A DNA stretch of 64,000 bases from Pseudoduganella armeniaca (GCF_003028855.1 NZ_CP028324.1:4588001-4652000), one strand, 5' to 3'; positions 26,104-35,495 are shown, counted from the stretch's first letter. Made by a program: numbers and translations. The notes: generated by a model not told the origin, from the letters alone.

Positions 26104-27252
26104 ATGATCGACCGCCTGTTCCAGCTGATGAAGGAGAAGAACGCGTCGGACATGTTCTTCGCGGTGAATTCACCCGTCCACATCAAGATCAACGGCAACC
26201 TGATCCCCATCAACCAGCACAAGCTGGAGCCGGACAATATCGTCGCCCTGCTGGCCGAGATCTGCACCCCGCAGCAGATGGAGGAACTGGAGCGCACCAA
26301 TGAACTCAACATGGGCGTCTCGGTACCGAACCTGGGACGCTTCCGTCTGTCGGCCTTCCGCCAGCGCGGCAGCATCTCCGCCGTGTTCCGCTTCGTGCCC
26401 GCCAATATCCCCGCCCTGGGCGAACTGGGGCTGCCGCCGGTGCTGGCGGAACTGATCATGGAAAAGCGCGGCCTGTTGCTGCTGGTGGGCTCCACCGGTT
26501 CGGGCAAGTCGACCACGATCGCGTCGATGCTGGATCACCGCAACGAGCTGCGCTCCGGCCACATCCTGACGCTGGAAGACCCGATCGAATACCTGTTCAA
26601 GAACCGCAAGTCGATCGTCAACCAGCGCGAGATCGGCAGCGACGCCAAGGACTTCGAGACGGCGTTGAAGAATTCGCTGCGCCAGGCCCCCGACTGCATC
26701 CTGATCGGCGAGATCCGCGACCGCGAGACGATGGCCGCGGCGCTGGCCTATGCGCAGTCCGGCCACCTGGTGCTGGCCACGCTGCACGCCAACAACAGCT
26801 ACAACGCGCTGAACCGCATCATCAGCTTCTACCCCATCGAGAACCGCCCCGCCCTGCTGCAGGACCTGTCCTCGACGATCAAGGCAATCGTCTCGCAGCG
26901 GCTGATCCGCTCCAGCGGCGGCGGCACGCGCACGCCGGCCGTCGAGGTGATGGTCAACACGCGCTACGTCTCGGACCTGATCGAGAAAGGCGACATCGGC
27001 CAGATCAAGGAAGCGCTGGAAAACAGCCTGTCCCCCGGCTCGCAATCGTTCGAGCAGGCGCTGTACCGGCTGGTCCAGGAAGGCAAGATCACGCAGGACG
27101 AGGCGCTGGCCAATGCCGATTCGGCCACCAACCTGCTGTGGCTCCTCAATAACGGGCCGGATTCGAAGCAGGCGCAAGCCACTCCGGCGGCGCCAGCCGA
27201 AACGGGCGGCGCCGCGCCGGGCGCGTCGTTCACCGAGTTCACGCTCAATTGA
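26104..27252 (+). CDS. pilU: Type IV pilus retraction ATPase, PilU-type
   Basis: A 382-residue PilT/GspE-family hexameric ATPase. The Walker A GSTGSGKST, the acidic box LEDPIEYLF, the Walker B region DCILIGEIRDRET and the His box ATLHANNSYNALNRI are all present. The length equals that of Pseudomonas PilU and the start MIDRLFQLMKEKNASDMFF is PilU-like rather than PilT-like. It helps PilT retract type IV pili at the inner-membrane motor. No pilT neighbours it; it sits inside the lysine-biosynthesis gene cluster. The C-terminal 30 residues are an Ala/Pro-rich tail. Confidence 0.88.
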   Translation: MIDRLFQLMKEKNASDMFFAVNSPVHIKINGNLIPINQHKLEPDNIVALLAEICTPQQMEELERTNELNMGVSVPNLGRFRLSAFRQRGSISAVFRFVPANIPALGELGLPPVLAELIMEKRGLLLLVGSTGSGKSTTIASMLDHRNELRSGHILTLEDPIEYLFKNRKSIVNQREIGSDAKDFETALKNSLRQAPDCILIGEIRDRETMAAALAYAQSGHLVLATLHANNSYNALNRIISFYPIENRPALLQDLSSTIKAIVSQRLIRSSGGGTRTPAVEVMVNTRYVSDLIEKGDIGQIKEALENSLSPGSQSFEQALYRLVQEGKITQDEALANADSATNLLWLLNNGPDSKQAQATPAAPAETGGAAPGASFTEFTLN

Positions 27253-27281
27253 CGGGTGGCGGGGGCGCCTGCGCGCCACGC

Positions 27282-27287
27282 TATAAT
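27282..27287 (+). promoter_or_regulatory. -10 box TATAAT before the ArsC-like gene
   Basis: GCTATAATTGC lies 59 bases before the ATG, shortly after the pilU stop codon, giving arsC-dapE-prmB a possible promoter of their own. No matching -35 at the usual distance. Confidence 0.4.
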
Positions 27288-27345
27288 TGCACCCCTTATT
27301 TACCGAACACCCTACGGCGGCCGCCGGCCCGCCCTTTCCGAATCC

Positions 27346-27696
27346 ATGATCACTCTCTACGGCATCCCCAACTGCGACACCGTCAAGAAGGCCCGCACCT
27401 GGCTGGCGGACCGGCAGCAGGACTTCACCTTCCACGATTTCAAGAAGCAGGGCCTGGACGCCGCCACCGTGCAGCACTGGCTGGCGCACCTGGACTGGGA
27501 AGTCCTCGTCAACAAGAAAGGCACCACCTGGCGCGGCCTGCCGGACGAGCGCAAGGCCGCCGTGGTGGACGCCGCCAGCGCCAGCGCGCTGATGCTGGAA
27601 TTCCCGTCCGTGATCAAGCGTCCCGTGCTGCGCACGGCCGAGGCCTGCCACGTCGGCTTCAAGCCGGAACAGTACGACCAAATCTTCAATACCTGA
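27346..27696 (+). CDS. Spx/ArsC family thioredoxin-fold protein (YffB-like)
   Basis: A 116-residue protein beginning ITLYGIPNCDTVKKARTWL: a thioredoxin-like fold with a single N-terminal cysteine, as in the YffB/Spx/ArsC family. Later motifs KKQGLDAATVQHWL, LVNKKGTTWR and PSVIKRPVL (the Arg of the ArsC RPI motif kept) support this. YffB-type proteins are thought to be glutathione-dependent thiol reductases, not arsenate reductases. It is separated from dapE by four bases, an arrangement common in Betaproteobacteria. The chosen ATG is where the fold begins; an upstream in-frame start would read through the promoter. Confidence 0.85.
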   Translation: MITLYGIPNCDTVKKARTWLADRQQDFTFHDFKKQGLDAATVQHWLAHLDWEVLVNKKGTTWRGLPDERKAAVVDAASASALMLEFPSVIKRPVLRTAEACHVGFKPEQYDQIFNT

Positions 27697-27700
27697 CACC

Positions 27701-28837
27701 ATGACCGACTCCCGTACCCTCGCGCTGACCGAAAAACTGATCGGCCGCTCTTCCGTCACGCCCGAGGACAAAGGCTGCCAGCAGCAGCTGATCCGCGCCC
27801 TGGAACCGCTGGGCTTTCGCTGCGAGACCATCGTCTCCGGCGACGTCACCAACCTGTGGGCCCGCCGCGGCACCGAACAACCCGTGCTGGTGTTCGCCGG
27901 CCATACGGACGTGGTGCCGACCGGCCCCGTCGAGCAGTGGGCCTCCGAGCCGTTCTTCCCGACCATCCGCGACGGCAAGCTGTATGGCCGCGGCGCGGCG
28001 GACATGAAGACCTCGATCGCGGCCTTCGTGGTCGCCTGCGAGGAGTTCGTCGCCGCCCATCCGGACCACAAGGGCTCGATCGCCTTCCTGATCACCAGCG
28101 ACGAGGAAGGCCCGGCTACCGACGGCACCGTCGTCGTCTGCAACAAGCTGAAGGAACGCGGCGAGACGCTGGACTACTGCATCGTCGGCGAACCGACCTC
28201 CGACAAGACCCTGGGCGACATCATCAAGAACGGCCGCCGCGGTTCGCTGTCCGGCTGCCTGACGATCAAGGGCGTGCAGGGCCACATCGCCTATCCGCAA
28301 CTGGCGAAGAACCCGATCCACCTGGCCGCGCCGGCGCTGGCCGACCTGGTGGCCGAGGTGTGGGACGAGGGGAATGAATACTACCTGCCGACTTCCTGGC
28401 AGATGTCGAACGTGAAGGCCGGCACGGGCGCCAACAACGTGATCCCGGGCGAGATGGTCATCGACTTCAACTTCCGCTTTTCCACCGCCAGCACGGCCGA
28501 CAGCCTGAAACAGCGCGTGCACGCGATCCTGGATCGCCACGGTTTGACGTACGACCTGAAATGGACCCTGTCCGGCCTGCCCTTCCTGACGCCGCGCGGC
28601 ACCTTGTCGACGGCCCTGTGCGAGGCGATCAAGGCCGAGACGGGCGTGGAGACGGAATTGTCGACGACGGGCGGGACTTCCGACGGGCGCTTTATCGCGC
28701 AGATCTGCCCCCAGGTGATAGAATTCGGGCCGCCCAACGCCAGCATCCACAAGATCGACGAGCACATCGAAGTGCGCTACATCGATCCGCTGAAGAACAT
28801 CTACCGCCGCACGCTGGAAAACCTGCTGCTCGGCTGA
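27701..28837 (+). CDS. dapE: Succinyl-diaminopimelate desuccinylase
   Basis: A 378-residue M20 zinc hydrolase that releases succinate to give LL-diaminopimelate. Metal ligands lie in VFAGHTDVVPTG, YGRGAADMKTS, ITSDEEGPATDG and the C-terminal FGPPNASIHKIDEH. The catalytic Asp follows the first His by two residues as expected. It begins four bases after the ArsC-like gene, in the dapC-dapD-pilU-arsC-dapE order. Confidence 0.96.
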   Translation: MTDSRTLALTEKLIGRSSVTPEDKGCQQQLIRALEPLGFRCETIVSGDVTNLWARRGTEQPVLVFAGHTDVVPTGPVEQWASEPFFPTIRDGKLYGRGAADMKTSIAAFVVACEEFVAAHPDHKGSIAFLITSDEEGPATDGTVVVCNKLKERGETLDYCIVGEPTSDKTLGDIIKNGRRGSLSGCLTIKGVQGHIAYPQLAKNPIHLAAPALADLVAEVWDEGNEYYLPTSWQMSNVKAGTGANNVIPGEMVIDFNFRFSTASTADSLKQRVHAILDRHGLTYDLKWTLSGLPFLTPRGTLSTALCEAIKAETGVETELSTTGGTSDGRFIAQICPQVIEFGPPNASIHKIDEHIEVRYIDPLKNIYRRTLENLLLG

Positions 28838-28859
28838 CGCCGCACCTTACGAGACCACC

Positions 28860-29747
28860 ATGGATACCACCCTGTTCACCACGCCGCGCGACCTGCTGCG
28901 CTATGCCACCACTCGCTTCAACACCGAACAGCTGTTCTTCGGCCACGGCAGCGCCGAGGCGTTCGACGAGGCGGCCTACCTGGTGCTGCATACCCTGAAG
29001 CTCCCGCTGGACAAGCTGGAGCCGTTCCTGGACGCGCGCCTGCTGCCGGAAGAAGTGCAGCGCGTGCTGGCCGTGATCGAGCGCCGCGCCACCGACCGCA
29101 TCCCGGCCGCCTACATCACCAACGAAGCCTGGCTGGGCACCTACAGCTTCTACGTGGACGAGCGCACCATCGTGCCGCGCTCCTTCATCGCCGAGCTGAT
29201 TCCCGAGTATTTCGCGCCGTGGGTAAACAACCCTGAGAGTATCGAGAACGTGCTGGAACTGTGCACGGGCTCCGGCTGCCTGGCCATCATGATGGCGGAC
29301 GCGTTCCCGGACGCCCAGGTCGACGCGGTGGACATCTCCGCCGACGCGCTGGCCGTCGCCCAGCGCAACGTCGACACCTACAAGCTGCAAGGCCGCGTCA
29401 ACCTGATCCAGTCGGACCTGTACCAGAACGTGCCGGCGAAAAAATACGACCTGATCGTCACCAACCCGCCCTACGTGAACTCCGGTTCGATGGCGCGCCT
29501 GCCGCAGGAATACCTGCACGAGCCGCAGATCGCGCTGGACGGCGGTACGGACGGCATGGACCTGGTGCGCAAGATCGTCGCCGGCGCCGCCGAGCGCCTG
29601 ACCGACGACGGCCTCCTGATTGTGGAGATCGGCAACGAGAAGGCCTTTGCGGAAGCGGCCTTCGGCCACCTGGGCCTGACCTGGCTGACCACCAGCCAAG
29701 GGGATGACATGGTCTTCCTCCTCACCGCCGACCAGCTCAAGCTGTAA
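28860..29747 (+). CDS. prmB: Ribosomal protein uL3 N5-glutamine methyltransferase
   Basis: A 295-residue SAM-dependent methyltransferase that methylates a glutamine of ribosomal protein L3. The SAM loop is VLELCTGSGCLAIMMA, the acidic strand AVDISADALAVA, and the substrate-glutamine motif NPPYVN. The N-terminal helical domain (RDLLRYATTRFNTEQLFFGH) is specific to PrmB and separates it from PrmC/HemK. It follows dapE by 22 bases and is probably co-transcribed. Confidence 0.93.
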   Translation: MDTTLFTTPRDLLRYATTRFNTEQLFFGHGSAEAFDEAAYLVLHTLKLPLDKLEPFLDARLLPEEVQRVLAVIERRATDRIPAAYITNEAWLGTYSFYVDERTIVPRSFIAELIPEYFAPWVNNPESIENVLELCTGSGCLAIMMADAFPDAQVDAVDISADALAVAQRNVDTYKLQGRVNLIQSDLYQNVPAKKYDLIVTNPPYVNSGSMARLPQEYLHEPQIALDGGTDGMDLVRKIVAGAAERLTDDGLLIVEIGNEKAFAEAAFGHLGLTWLTTSQGDDMVFLLTADQLKL

Positions 29748-29758
29748 CCAAGCCCCAG

Positions 29759-29776
29759 CCCTGGCCCCGGCCAGGG
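29759..29776. terminator. Hairpin CCCTGGCC-CC-GGCCAGGG between prmB and the ABC-F gene
   Basis: An eight-base perfect GC-rich stem with a two-base spacer. No T-tract follows, so it is not a standard terminator; it may slow transcription or protect the prmB message end. Confidence 0.35.
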
Positions 29777-29815
29777 CAACCTGTGGCCCACCAGACGACC
29801 AACCGAAGCTCCAAG

Positions 29816-31822
29816 ATGATCCGTTTTAATCAAGTCAGCCTGATGCGCGGCGTGAAGCCGCTGCTGGAAAATGTCGACCTGACGCTGAATCCCGGCGACA
29901 AGATCGGCCTGATCGGCGCCAACGGCGCCGGCAAATCCAGCCTGTTCGCGATGCTGCGCAACGAGCTGCACCCGGACCAGGGCGACATCGACTTCCCCGC
30001 CAAGTGGCGCATGGCCTACGTGGCGCAGGAAACCCCGCCTTTGGCCCGGGCCGCCCTCGATTACGCGATCGACGGCGACGTCAACCTGCGTAAATTGCAA
30101 GCGGAACTGGCGCGCCTGGAAGCGCTGCCCGAATCGGAGCAGAATTCCGAGGAAAACGGCATCGCCATCGGCGAGGTGTACAGCGCCCTGGCCGATGCGG
30201 ACGCCTACACGGTGCAGTCGCGCGGCGAACAGCTGCTGCTGGGCCTGGGCTTCACCCTGGACCAGATGCAGCAGCCCGTGGCCAGCTTCTCGGGCGGCTG
30301 GCGCATGCGCCTGAACCTGGCGCAGGCACTGATGTGCCCTTCCGACCTCTTGCTGCTGGACGAACCGACCAACCACCTGGACCTGGACGCGATCATCTGG
30401 CTGGAAGACTGGCTGAAACGCTACACCGGTACCCTGATCATCATCTCGCACGACCGCGATTTCCTCGACGAGATCGTCAACGTGATCGTCCACATCGACG
30501 AGCGCAAGCTGAAACGCTACTCCGGCAACTACTCCAGCTTCGAGCGCCAGCGCGCCGCGCAGATGGTGCTGATGGCCGGTGCCGCCGAGAAGCAGGCACG
30601 CAAGAAGGCCCACCTGGAGTCGTTCATCGAGCGCTTCAAGGCCAAGGCCTCCAAGGCGCGCCAGGCCCAGAGCCGCATGAAGGCGCTGGCCAAGATGGAA
30701 GAACTGGCGCCGTTGCGCGCGGCCGCCGAATTCTCGTTCGAGTTCCGCGAACCGGTCAGCGCACCCAATCCGCTGCTGGTGATGGAGGACGTCGACTGCG
30801 GCTACCGCAGCGAGGACCCGGTCACCTACGAGACCAGCGTCAAGACCATCGTCCATGGCGTCAACTTCAGCCTGCAGACGGGCCAGCGCATCGGCCTCTT
30901 GGGCGTGAACGGCGCCGGTAAATCCACGCTGATCAAGACCATCGCGGGCGACCTGACGCCGCTGGAGGGCACGGCCACCACGGGCAAGGGCCTGATCATC
31001 GGCTATTTCGCCCAGCACCAGGTGGAAATGCTGCGCCATGACGAGTCGCCCCTGTGGCACCTGCAGAAGATCGCGCCGACGGTGCGCGAACAGGAGCTGC
31101 GCAACTTCCTGGGCGGTTTCAACTTCCCGGGCACGATGGTGACGAGCTCCATCGCGCCGTTCTCCGGCGGCGAAAAGGCGCGCCTGGCGCTGGCCCTGAT
31201 CGTGTGGCAGCGACCTAACCTGCTGCTGCTGGACGAACCGACCAACCACCTGGACCTGGAAACGCGCGAGGCGCTGACGGAAGCGCTGGCGCAGTTCGAG
31301 GGCACGCTGGTCGTCGTCTCGCACGATCGCCACCTGCTGCGCGCCACGACGGACCAGTTCATCATCGTCGCCGACGGCAAGCTGCAGCCGTTCGACGGCG
31401 ACCTGGACGACTACAAGGACTGGCTGTTCCAGACCAAGCTGGGCAAGGGCACGGACGTGCTGCCGGCGGCCGGCAAGGACAACAAGACCGCGTATCCATC
31501 GACCTCGCCGGTGGCGCCGCCGCCGGCCGCGCCGAACGTCGAGAAGCGCGACAAGCGCCAGGAAGCGGAAGCGCGCCAGCGACTGTCGGCCCAGCGCAAG
31601 CCGATCGAGAACAAGATCAAGAAGCTCGAGGAGCAGATCGCCAAGCGCAACGCGCAGAAGGCGGACGTGGATGCGCAGCTGCTCGAACCGACCATCTATG
31701 ACGCGGCCAACAAGCCGAAGCTCAAGACCTTGCTGGCCGACCAGGCGTTCTACACGAAGGACCTGGAGCAGCTGGAAGGCGAATGGCTGGCGTTGCAGGA
31801 GCAGCTCGAGGCTTTGGTCTAA
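29816..31822 (+). CDS. ABC-F family ATPase, YheS-like
   Basis: A 668-residue soluble protein with two ABC cassettes and no membrane segment. Walker A motifs are GANGAGKSS and GVNGAGKST; signature motifs SGGWRMRL and SGGEKARLAL; both Walker B regions read LLLLDEPTNHLDL. The interdomain linker is highly charged (PtIM, around residues 235-300). The opening MIRFNQVSLMRGVKPLLENV and the RNELHPDQGDIDFP segment follow E. coli YheS. ABC-F proteins act at the ribosomal E site. The C-terminal 70 residues form a coiled coil (KKLEEQIAKRNAQKADVDAQ). A family A palindrome follows six bases after the stop. Confidence 0.9.
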   Translation: MIRFNQVSLMRGVKPLLENVDLTLNPGDKIGLIGANGAGKSSLFAMLRNELHPDQGDIDFPAKWRMAYVAQETPPLARAALDYAIDGDVNLRKLQAELARLEALPESEQNSEENGIAIGEVYSALADADAYTVQSRGEQLLLGLGFTLDQMQQPVASFSGGWRMRLNLAQALMCPSDLLLLDEPTNHLDLDAIIWLEDWLKRYTGTLIIISHDRDFLDEIVNVIVHIDERKLKRYSGNYSSFERQRAAQMVLMAGAAEKQARKKAHLESFIERFKAKASKARQAQSRMKALAKMEELAPLRAAAEFSFEFREPVSAPNPLLVMEDVDCGYRSEDPVTYETSVKTIVHGVNFSLQTGQRIGLLGVNGAGKSTLIKTIAGDLTPLEGTATTGKGLIIGYFAQHQVEMLRHDESPLWHLQKIAPTVREQELRNFLGGFNFPGTMVTSSIAPFSGGEKARLALALIVWQRPNLLLLDEPTNHLDLETREALTEALAQFEGTLVVVSHDRHLLRATTDQFIIVADGKLQPFDGDLDDYKDWLFQTKLGKGTDVLPAAGKDNKTAYPSTSPVAPPPAAPNVEKRDKRQEAEARQRLSAQRKPIENKIKKLEEQIAKRNAQKADVDAQLLEPTIYDAANKPKLKTLLADQAFYTKDLEQLEGEWLALQEQLEALV

Positions 31823-31828
31823 ACCCAT

Positions 31829-31883
31829 GGGGACAGGCACCTTTTTCAGGAGCGTTACCGCCCTGAAAAAAGTGCCTGTCCCC
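31829..31883. repeat. Family A palindrome, copy A3
   Basis: 22-base arms (31829-31850 and 31862-31883) with one mismatch around an 11-base loop. Outer part GGGGACAGGCACC, inner stem TTTTTCAGG. Preceded by ACCCAT. Its loop region GCGTTACCGCCCTGA matches that of copy A5. It lies between the convergent ABC-F and CheW genes. Confidence 0.85.
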
Positions 31884-31900
31884 GGAGCGATCACGCTGTT

Positions 31901-32407
31901 CTACGCGGCATGCCGCGCCCCCTCCCCCGCCCGCCGGATCGCCATCAGCTTGTCGATATCCACGACGATCAGCCGCCGTTCCCCCGCCTCCCCCAATCCC
32001 AGCAGGTAATCCACGTCTGCCGCGCCCGCGCCGAGGTAGGGGAAGGGTTTGATCTGGCCCGGCGCCAGGCTGACGATGTCCGTCACGCCGTCCGTCACCA
32101 TCCCCATCACGCAGGTCGACAGCTGCAGGATGATGACGTCCGTGCCGGGGTCGTGCCGGGGCGGGCGCGGGCCGAAGGCGATGCGCATGTCGACGATCGG
32201 CATGATCACGCCGCGCGAGACGGCCACGCCCTGGACGATCTCGCCATCCGCCGCGAAGCGTTCCAGCGCCGTCAAGGGCCGCAGCTCGCGCACGTTGGCG
32301 TAGTCGAGCGCGTATTCGAGGCCGCCCAGGCGGAAAGTCAGGTATTGCCGCTGGTTGGCGTGCGGACCGCCACAGCGGGCGGGCAAGGCGGGGTTCGACA
32401 ATGACAC
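31901..32407 (-). CDS. CheW-like chemotaxis coupling protein
   Basis: A 168-residue single CheW domain: YLTFRLGGLEYALDYANVRE at the start, GVAVSRGVIMPIVDMRIAFG in the middle, ILQLSTCVMGMVTDGVTDIV and the closing RRLIVVDIDKLMA. CheW couples chemoreceptors to CheA. It starts with GTG after a strong AGGAGG site. No cheA, receptor or other chemotaxis gene is nearby, so it is an orphan copy that may serve a receptor or an alternative pathway encoded elsewhere. Confidence 0.87.
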   Translation of the reverse strand: MSLSNPALPARCGGPHANQRQYLTFRLGGLEYALDYANVRELRPLTALERFAADGEIVQGVAVSRGVIMPIVDMRIAFGPRPPRHDPGTDVIILQLSTCVMGMVTDGVTDIVSLAPGQIKPFPYLGAGAADVDYLLGLGEAGERRLIVVDIDKLMAIRRAGEGARHAA

Positions 32408-32569
32408 GATGTTCCTCCTTCAGGCAGGGTCCGGGCCTGGCAAGGACATCCTATCCGTCGGCGCCGCTTACACGTTGACCCTGCTCAAGCCGCGCGCCCG
32501 GCGCTGCCGGCTTTGACAGTCGCGCCGCGGGGCGTTACTGTCGGGTACCCAGTGCATAGGAGTTTGTCC

Positions 32570-33649
32570 ATGACGAGCAGCGCACCTCTCGCAGGCATCC
32601 GTGTCCTCGACCTGACCCGGCTGCTGCCCGGCCCCGTGGCCACCTTGCGGCTGGCCGAAATGGGCGCCGATGTGCTGAAGATCGAAGACCCGCACGGCGG
32701 CGACTATGCGCGCACGCTCGGGCCGGTGCGCAACGAGGTGTCGCAACTCTTTGTCGCCGTCCATCGCGGCAAGCGGCTGGTGCGGCTGGACCTGAAAGAC
32801 GCCGCCGGGCGCGCCGCGCTGCTCGATCTCGTCGCCAGTGCCGACGTGCTGGTCGAAAGCTTCCGGCCTGGCGTGATGGACCGCCTTGGCCTGGGCTGGC
32901 CCGTGCTGAAGACACGCAATCCGCGCCTCGTCATGTGCGCCATCACCGGCTACGGTGCGACCGGGCCGTTCGCCCAGCGGGCCGGGCACGACATCAACTA
33001 CACCGGCTACGCAGGCATGCTGGCACAGAACGCGACGCCGGACGGCCGCCCCGTGCTGCCGAACCTGCAGGTGGCCGACCTGCTGGGCGGAGCGCAAGCG
33101 GCGCTGCAGGGCATCCTGGCGGCGCTGGTGGCGGTGCAGCGCGGCGGCGCCGGCACCTTCGTGGACGTATCGATGACGGATGCCGTGTTCGCCCACAACA
33201 TCATGCCGCTGGTGGCACACAACGACGGCACGACCGCCGCGCCGGGACGGGGGCTGCTGACGGGCGGAGTACCCTGCTATAACGTCTACCGCACCCGCGA
33301 CGGCCGGTATATGGCGGTGGGCGCGCTGGAACTGAAGTTCTGGCAGGCTTGCTGCGCCGTGCTGGAGCGGCCGGACCTGGCCGCGCGCCACTGGCAACTG
33401 GGCCAGCAGGTCGGCGGCGCCGACGCACTGGCGGTGCAAGCCGAGCTGGATGCGCTGTTCGCCGCGCGCACGCAGGCCGAGTGGACGGCGCTGTTCGATC
33501 CGGTGGACTGCTGCGTCACGCCCGTGCTGGAGACGGCGGAAGCACTGGCCCACCCGCTGTTCCAGGCACGCGGCATGGTGCGGCATGAAGAGCATCCCAG
33601 CGAGGGCCCGTACGTGGCGGCGGGTGTGCCGCTGCGCTTCACGCCTTGA
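32570..33649 (+). CDS. CaiB/BaiF family CoA-transferase (class III)
   Basis: A 359-residue class III CoA-transferase or alpha-methylacyl-CoA racemase. The N-terminal LAGIRVLDLTRLLPGPVATL, ADVLKIEDPHGGDYAR with the catalytic Asp in the expected region, ESFRPGVMDRLGLG and GYGATGPFAQRAGHDINYTG are typical, the last pattern (GHDINY) being more like racemases. It would move CoA between acyl groups or epimerise branched acyl-CoAs. Start ATG has AGGAG. Its 3' end overlaps the convergent FapA-like gene by 11 bases. Confidence 0.88.
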   Translation: MTSSAPLAGIRVLDLTRLLPGPVATLRLAEMGADVLKIEDPHGGDYARTLGPVRNEVSQLFVAVHRGKRLVRLDLKDAAGRAALLDLVASADVLVESFRPGVMDRLGLGWPVLKTRNPRLVMCAITGYGATGPFAQRAGHDINYTGYAGMLAQNATPDGRPVLPNLQVADLLGGAQAALQGILAALVAVQRGGAGTFVDVSMTDAVFAHNIMPLVAHNDGTTAAPGRGLLTGGVPCYNVYRTRDGRYMAVGALELKFWQACCAVLERPDLAARHWQLGQQVGGADALAVQAELDALFAARTQAEWTALFDPVDCCVTPVLETAEALAHPLFQARGMVRHEEHPSEGPYVAAGVPLRFTP

Positions 33650-35495
33650 GCGCGACTTCGGCTTGCGCTTGCGGCGCCCACTCCAGCGTGCCGGAGTTGC
33701 CGCCGCCGACGGCCATGCGCGCGTGGGCTTGTGCGCGCAGGCGCATGCGCACGTCCTTGGCCGGCACGTCGTAGGGCACGCCCTGGTCGGGATCGTACGG
33801 CAGCGCACGCACCACCGTATCGCCCGCCAGCAGCCTGACCTTGCAGCTGGCCGCGCCGCCGAGGGCGTCCTTGTCGCGCTGGGCCGCCTGCGCCTGCTCG
33901 CGCATCGCAGCCTGCTGGCCGCTGGCCTGGCGCGCCGCCAGCGACAGCTGGGCGATCTCCTGCAGCACCGGCGCGACCTGTGCCGCGATGCGGCGGAAGG
34001 CCTGCAGCTGGGTGGCGTCGAGCGCGACCTCGCGCCGCTGCAGGCGCGGTGCCAGCGCCAGGTAGGTGCGCACATCATGGCGCCGCGTCAGCTCCGCCAC
34101 GGCTTCCAGATGGCGCCGCGCCAGGCGGCCGAAGGCGTCGGCCCGCTCGCCGCGGTCGGCGATGATGCCGTCCAGGCGCGCAGTGTCCGGCAGCAGCGCG
34201 AACAGCGTCATCTCGTTGTGCTGGCGCGGGCCCGCACTGTCGATGACGATGCTACGGGCGGCGATCGCGCAGCCGCTGGCGCTGCCGATGACCACTTCAT
34301 CGGCCATGATCTCGCAGTTGGTGGCCTGGCCGATGCGCACCTTGGTGCCGGTGATGATGCAGCTTTGCGCGCGGCCCACGTCCACTTCGCCGGCGCGGGT
34401 CTGCAGCACGGCGTTCTCCGCCACGCCGCCGACCTTGATCGCGCCCTCGGCGCTGGTCGCGGCGCCGCCCATCAGGTTGCGGCGCAACGTGATCGCGCCG
34501 CCGCGCGAGACGATGCGGCCGAACACGTCGCCGTGAATCGTGATGCTGCCGCCTTCGACCAGGCGGTTCTCCTGCACTTCGCCGAACTCCTCGTATTCGC
34601 CCGCCAGCTGCAGGTCGCCGGTGGTGCGCGTGCTGACGCCTTCGCGGCTGACGATCTTCGGCCCGATCGAGATACGCCCGCTCTTGCGGTCGACGTTGAC
34701 GAAACCCTGCACGGCGGCGACCAGCCAGTCGGTGCCGTCCAGGTGCTCGATGACCGTGCCGGTGCCGGCCACGCCGACCAGCTCGACGTCCTTCGGCACG
34801 GGCGGTTCGATCGATGCGCCGGACAGTTCGACGCCGCGCCGGCCCGGCGTGCACGGCACCTTGCGCAGCAGCCGCGTGCGCGCCGTCACTTGCGGGAAGC
34901 GGTTCTGGAACGTGTGCAGGTCGAGCTTGCCGTTGGCCAGCTCGCGCGGCGCATTGGAGCGGCGCAGCGCGGTGGTCGCCTCGACGATCGCCGCGTCCTG
35001 GCCCGGCACGGCATCGCGCCGGAGTGCCACCACGCAGCGCAGCGGCTTGCGGCTGGCGATCCCCGCGCGCACGACGGCGGCATCGATCCCGCAGCGCACG
35101 CCCTTGTGCCACATGTCGGCGACGAATTCGTCGAACGTCAGCATGGCCGCTTGCGCGCCCTCGGGCGTATCGACGAAGACGGGTTCGAATACGTACGTGG
35201 CTTCGCCGTGGGCGATGCGGATGGATTTGTAGAGTGTGTGGCGGCTGGGCGGGAATGGCACGATGGCGGCGGCAAAGCGCAGCGGCGGCTCGTCGGGATC
35301 GCCGGGTTTGGCGTCGTACAGCAGTTCCTGGAAGCGCTCGTAGTCGAGTTGCGCGAAGTAGGCCCCGGCCAATGCCTGCGTGACCGCGGCCTGGCGTTCG
35401 AGGCCCGTGCTGGCGGGGTGGAAGCCGACGCCGTCGCTGCCGACGACAAGCGCGGGCTTGGCCGCTAATGCGTCGCATGTTTGCTGATGACCCAA
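33639..35495 (-). CDS. FapA family protein (DUF342)
   Basis: A 618-residue protein. The central part (about 240-440) is a repetitive beta-helix of the DUF342/FapA type (GFVNVDRKSGRISIGP, GSITIHGDVFGRIVSRGG, AGEVDVGRAQSCIITGTKVR). A helical coiled region follows (LARRHLEAVAELTRRHDVRT and later QQAAMREQAQAAQRDKD). FapA proteins help target flagellar and polar proteins in Vibrio, but other members have no known role. The start appears to be TTG preceded by GGGAGG; no in-frame ATG lies near. No flagellar gene is close. Confidence 0.83.
   Translation of the reverse strand: MGHQQTCDALAAKPALVVGSDGVGFHPASTGLERQAAVTQALAGAYFAQLDYERFQELLYDAKPGDPDEPPLRFAAAIVPFPPSRHTLYKSIRIAHGEATYVFEPVFVDTPEGAQAAMLTFDEFVADMWHKGVRCGIDAAVVRAGIASRKPLRCVVALRRDAVPGQDAAIVEATTALRRSNAPRELANGKLDLHTFQNRFPQVTARTRLLRKVPCTPGRRGVELSGASIEPPVPKDVELVGVAGTGTVIEHLDGTDWLVAAVQGFVNVDRKSGRISIGPKIVSREGVSTRTTGDLQLAGEYEEFGEVQENRLVEGGSITIHGDVFGRIVSRGGAITLRRNLMGGAATSAEGAIKVGGVAENAVLQTRAGEVDVGRAQSCIITGTKVRIGQATNCEIMADEVVIGSASGCAIAARSIVIDSAGPRQHNEMTLFALLPDTARLDGIIADRGERADAFGRLARRHLEAVAELTRRHDVRTYLALAPRLQRREVALDATQLQAFRRIAAQVAPVLQEIAQLSLAARQASGQQAAMREQAQAAQRDKDALGGAASCKVRLLAGDTVVRALPYDPDQGVPYDVPAKDVRMRLRAQAHARMAVGGGNSGTLEWAPQAQAEVALKA

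Noticed and set aside
29471..31894. An 807-codon open frame antisense to the ABC-F and prmB genes
   Set aside because: Same composition artefact; both plus-strand genes have complete motif sets. Its N-terminus is merely palindrome A3 read in reverse.
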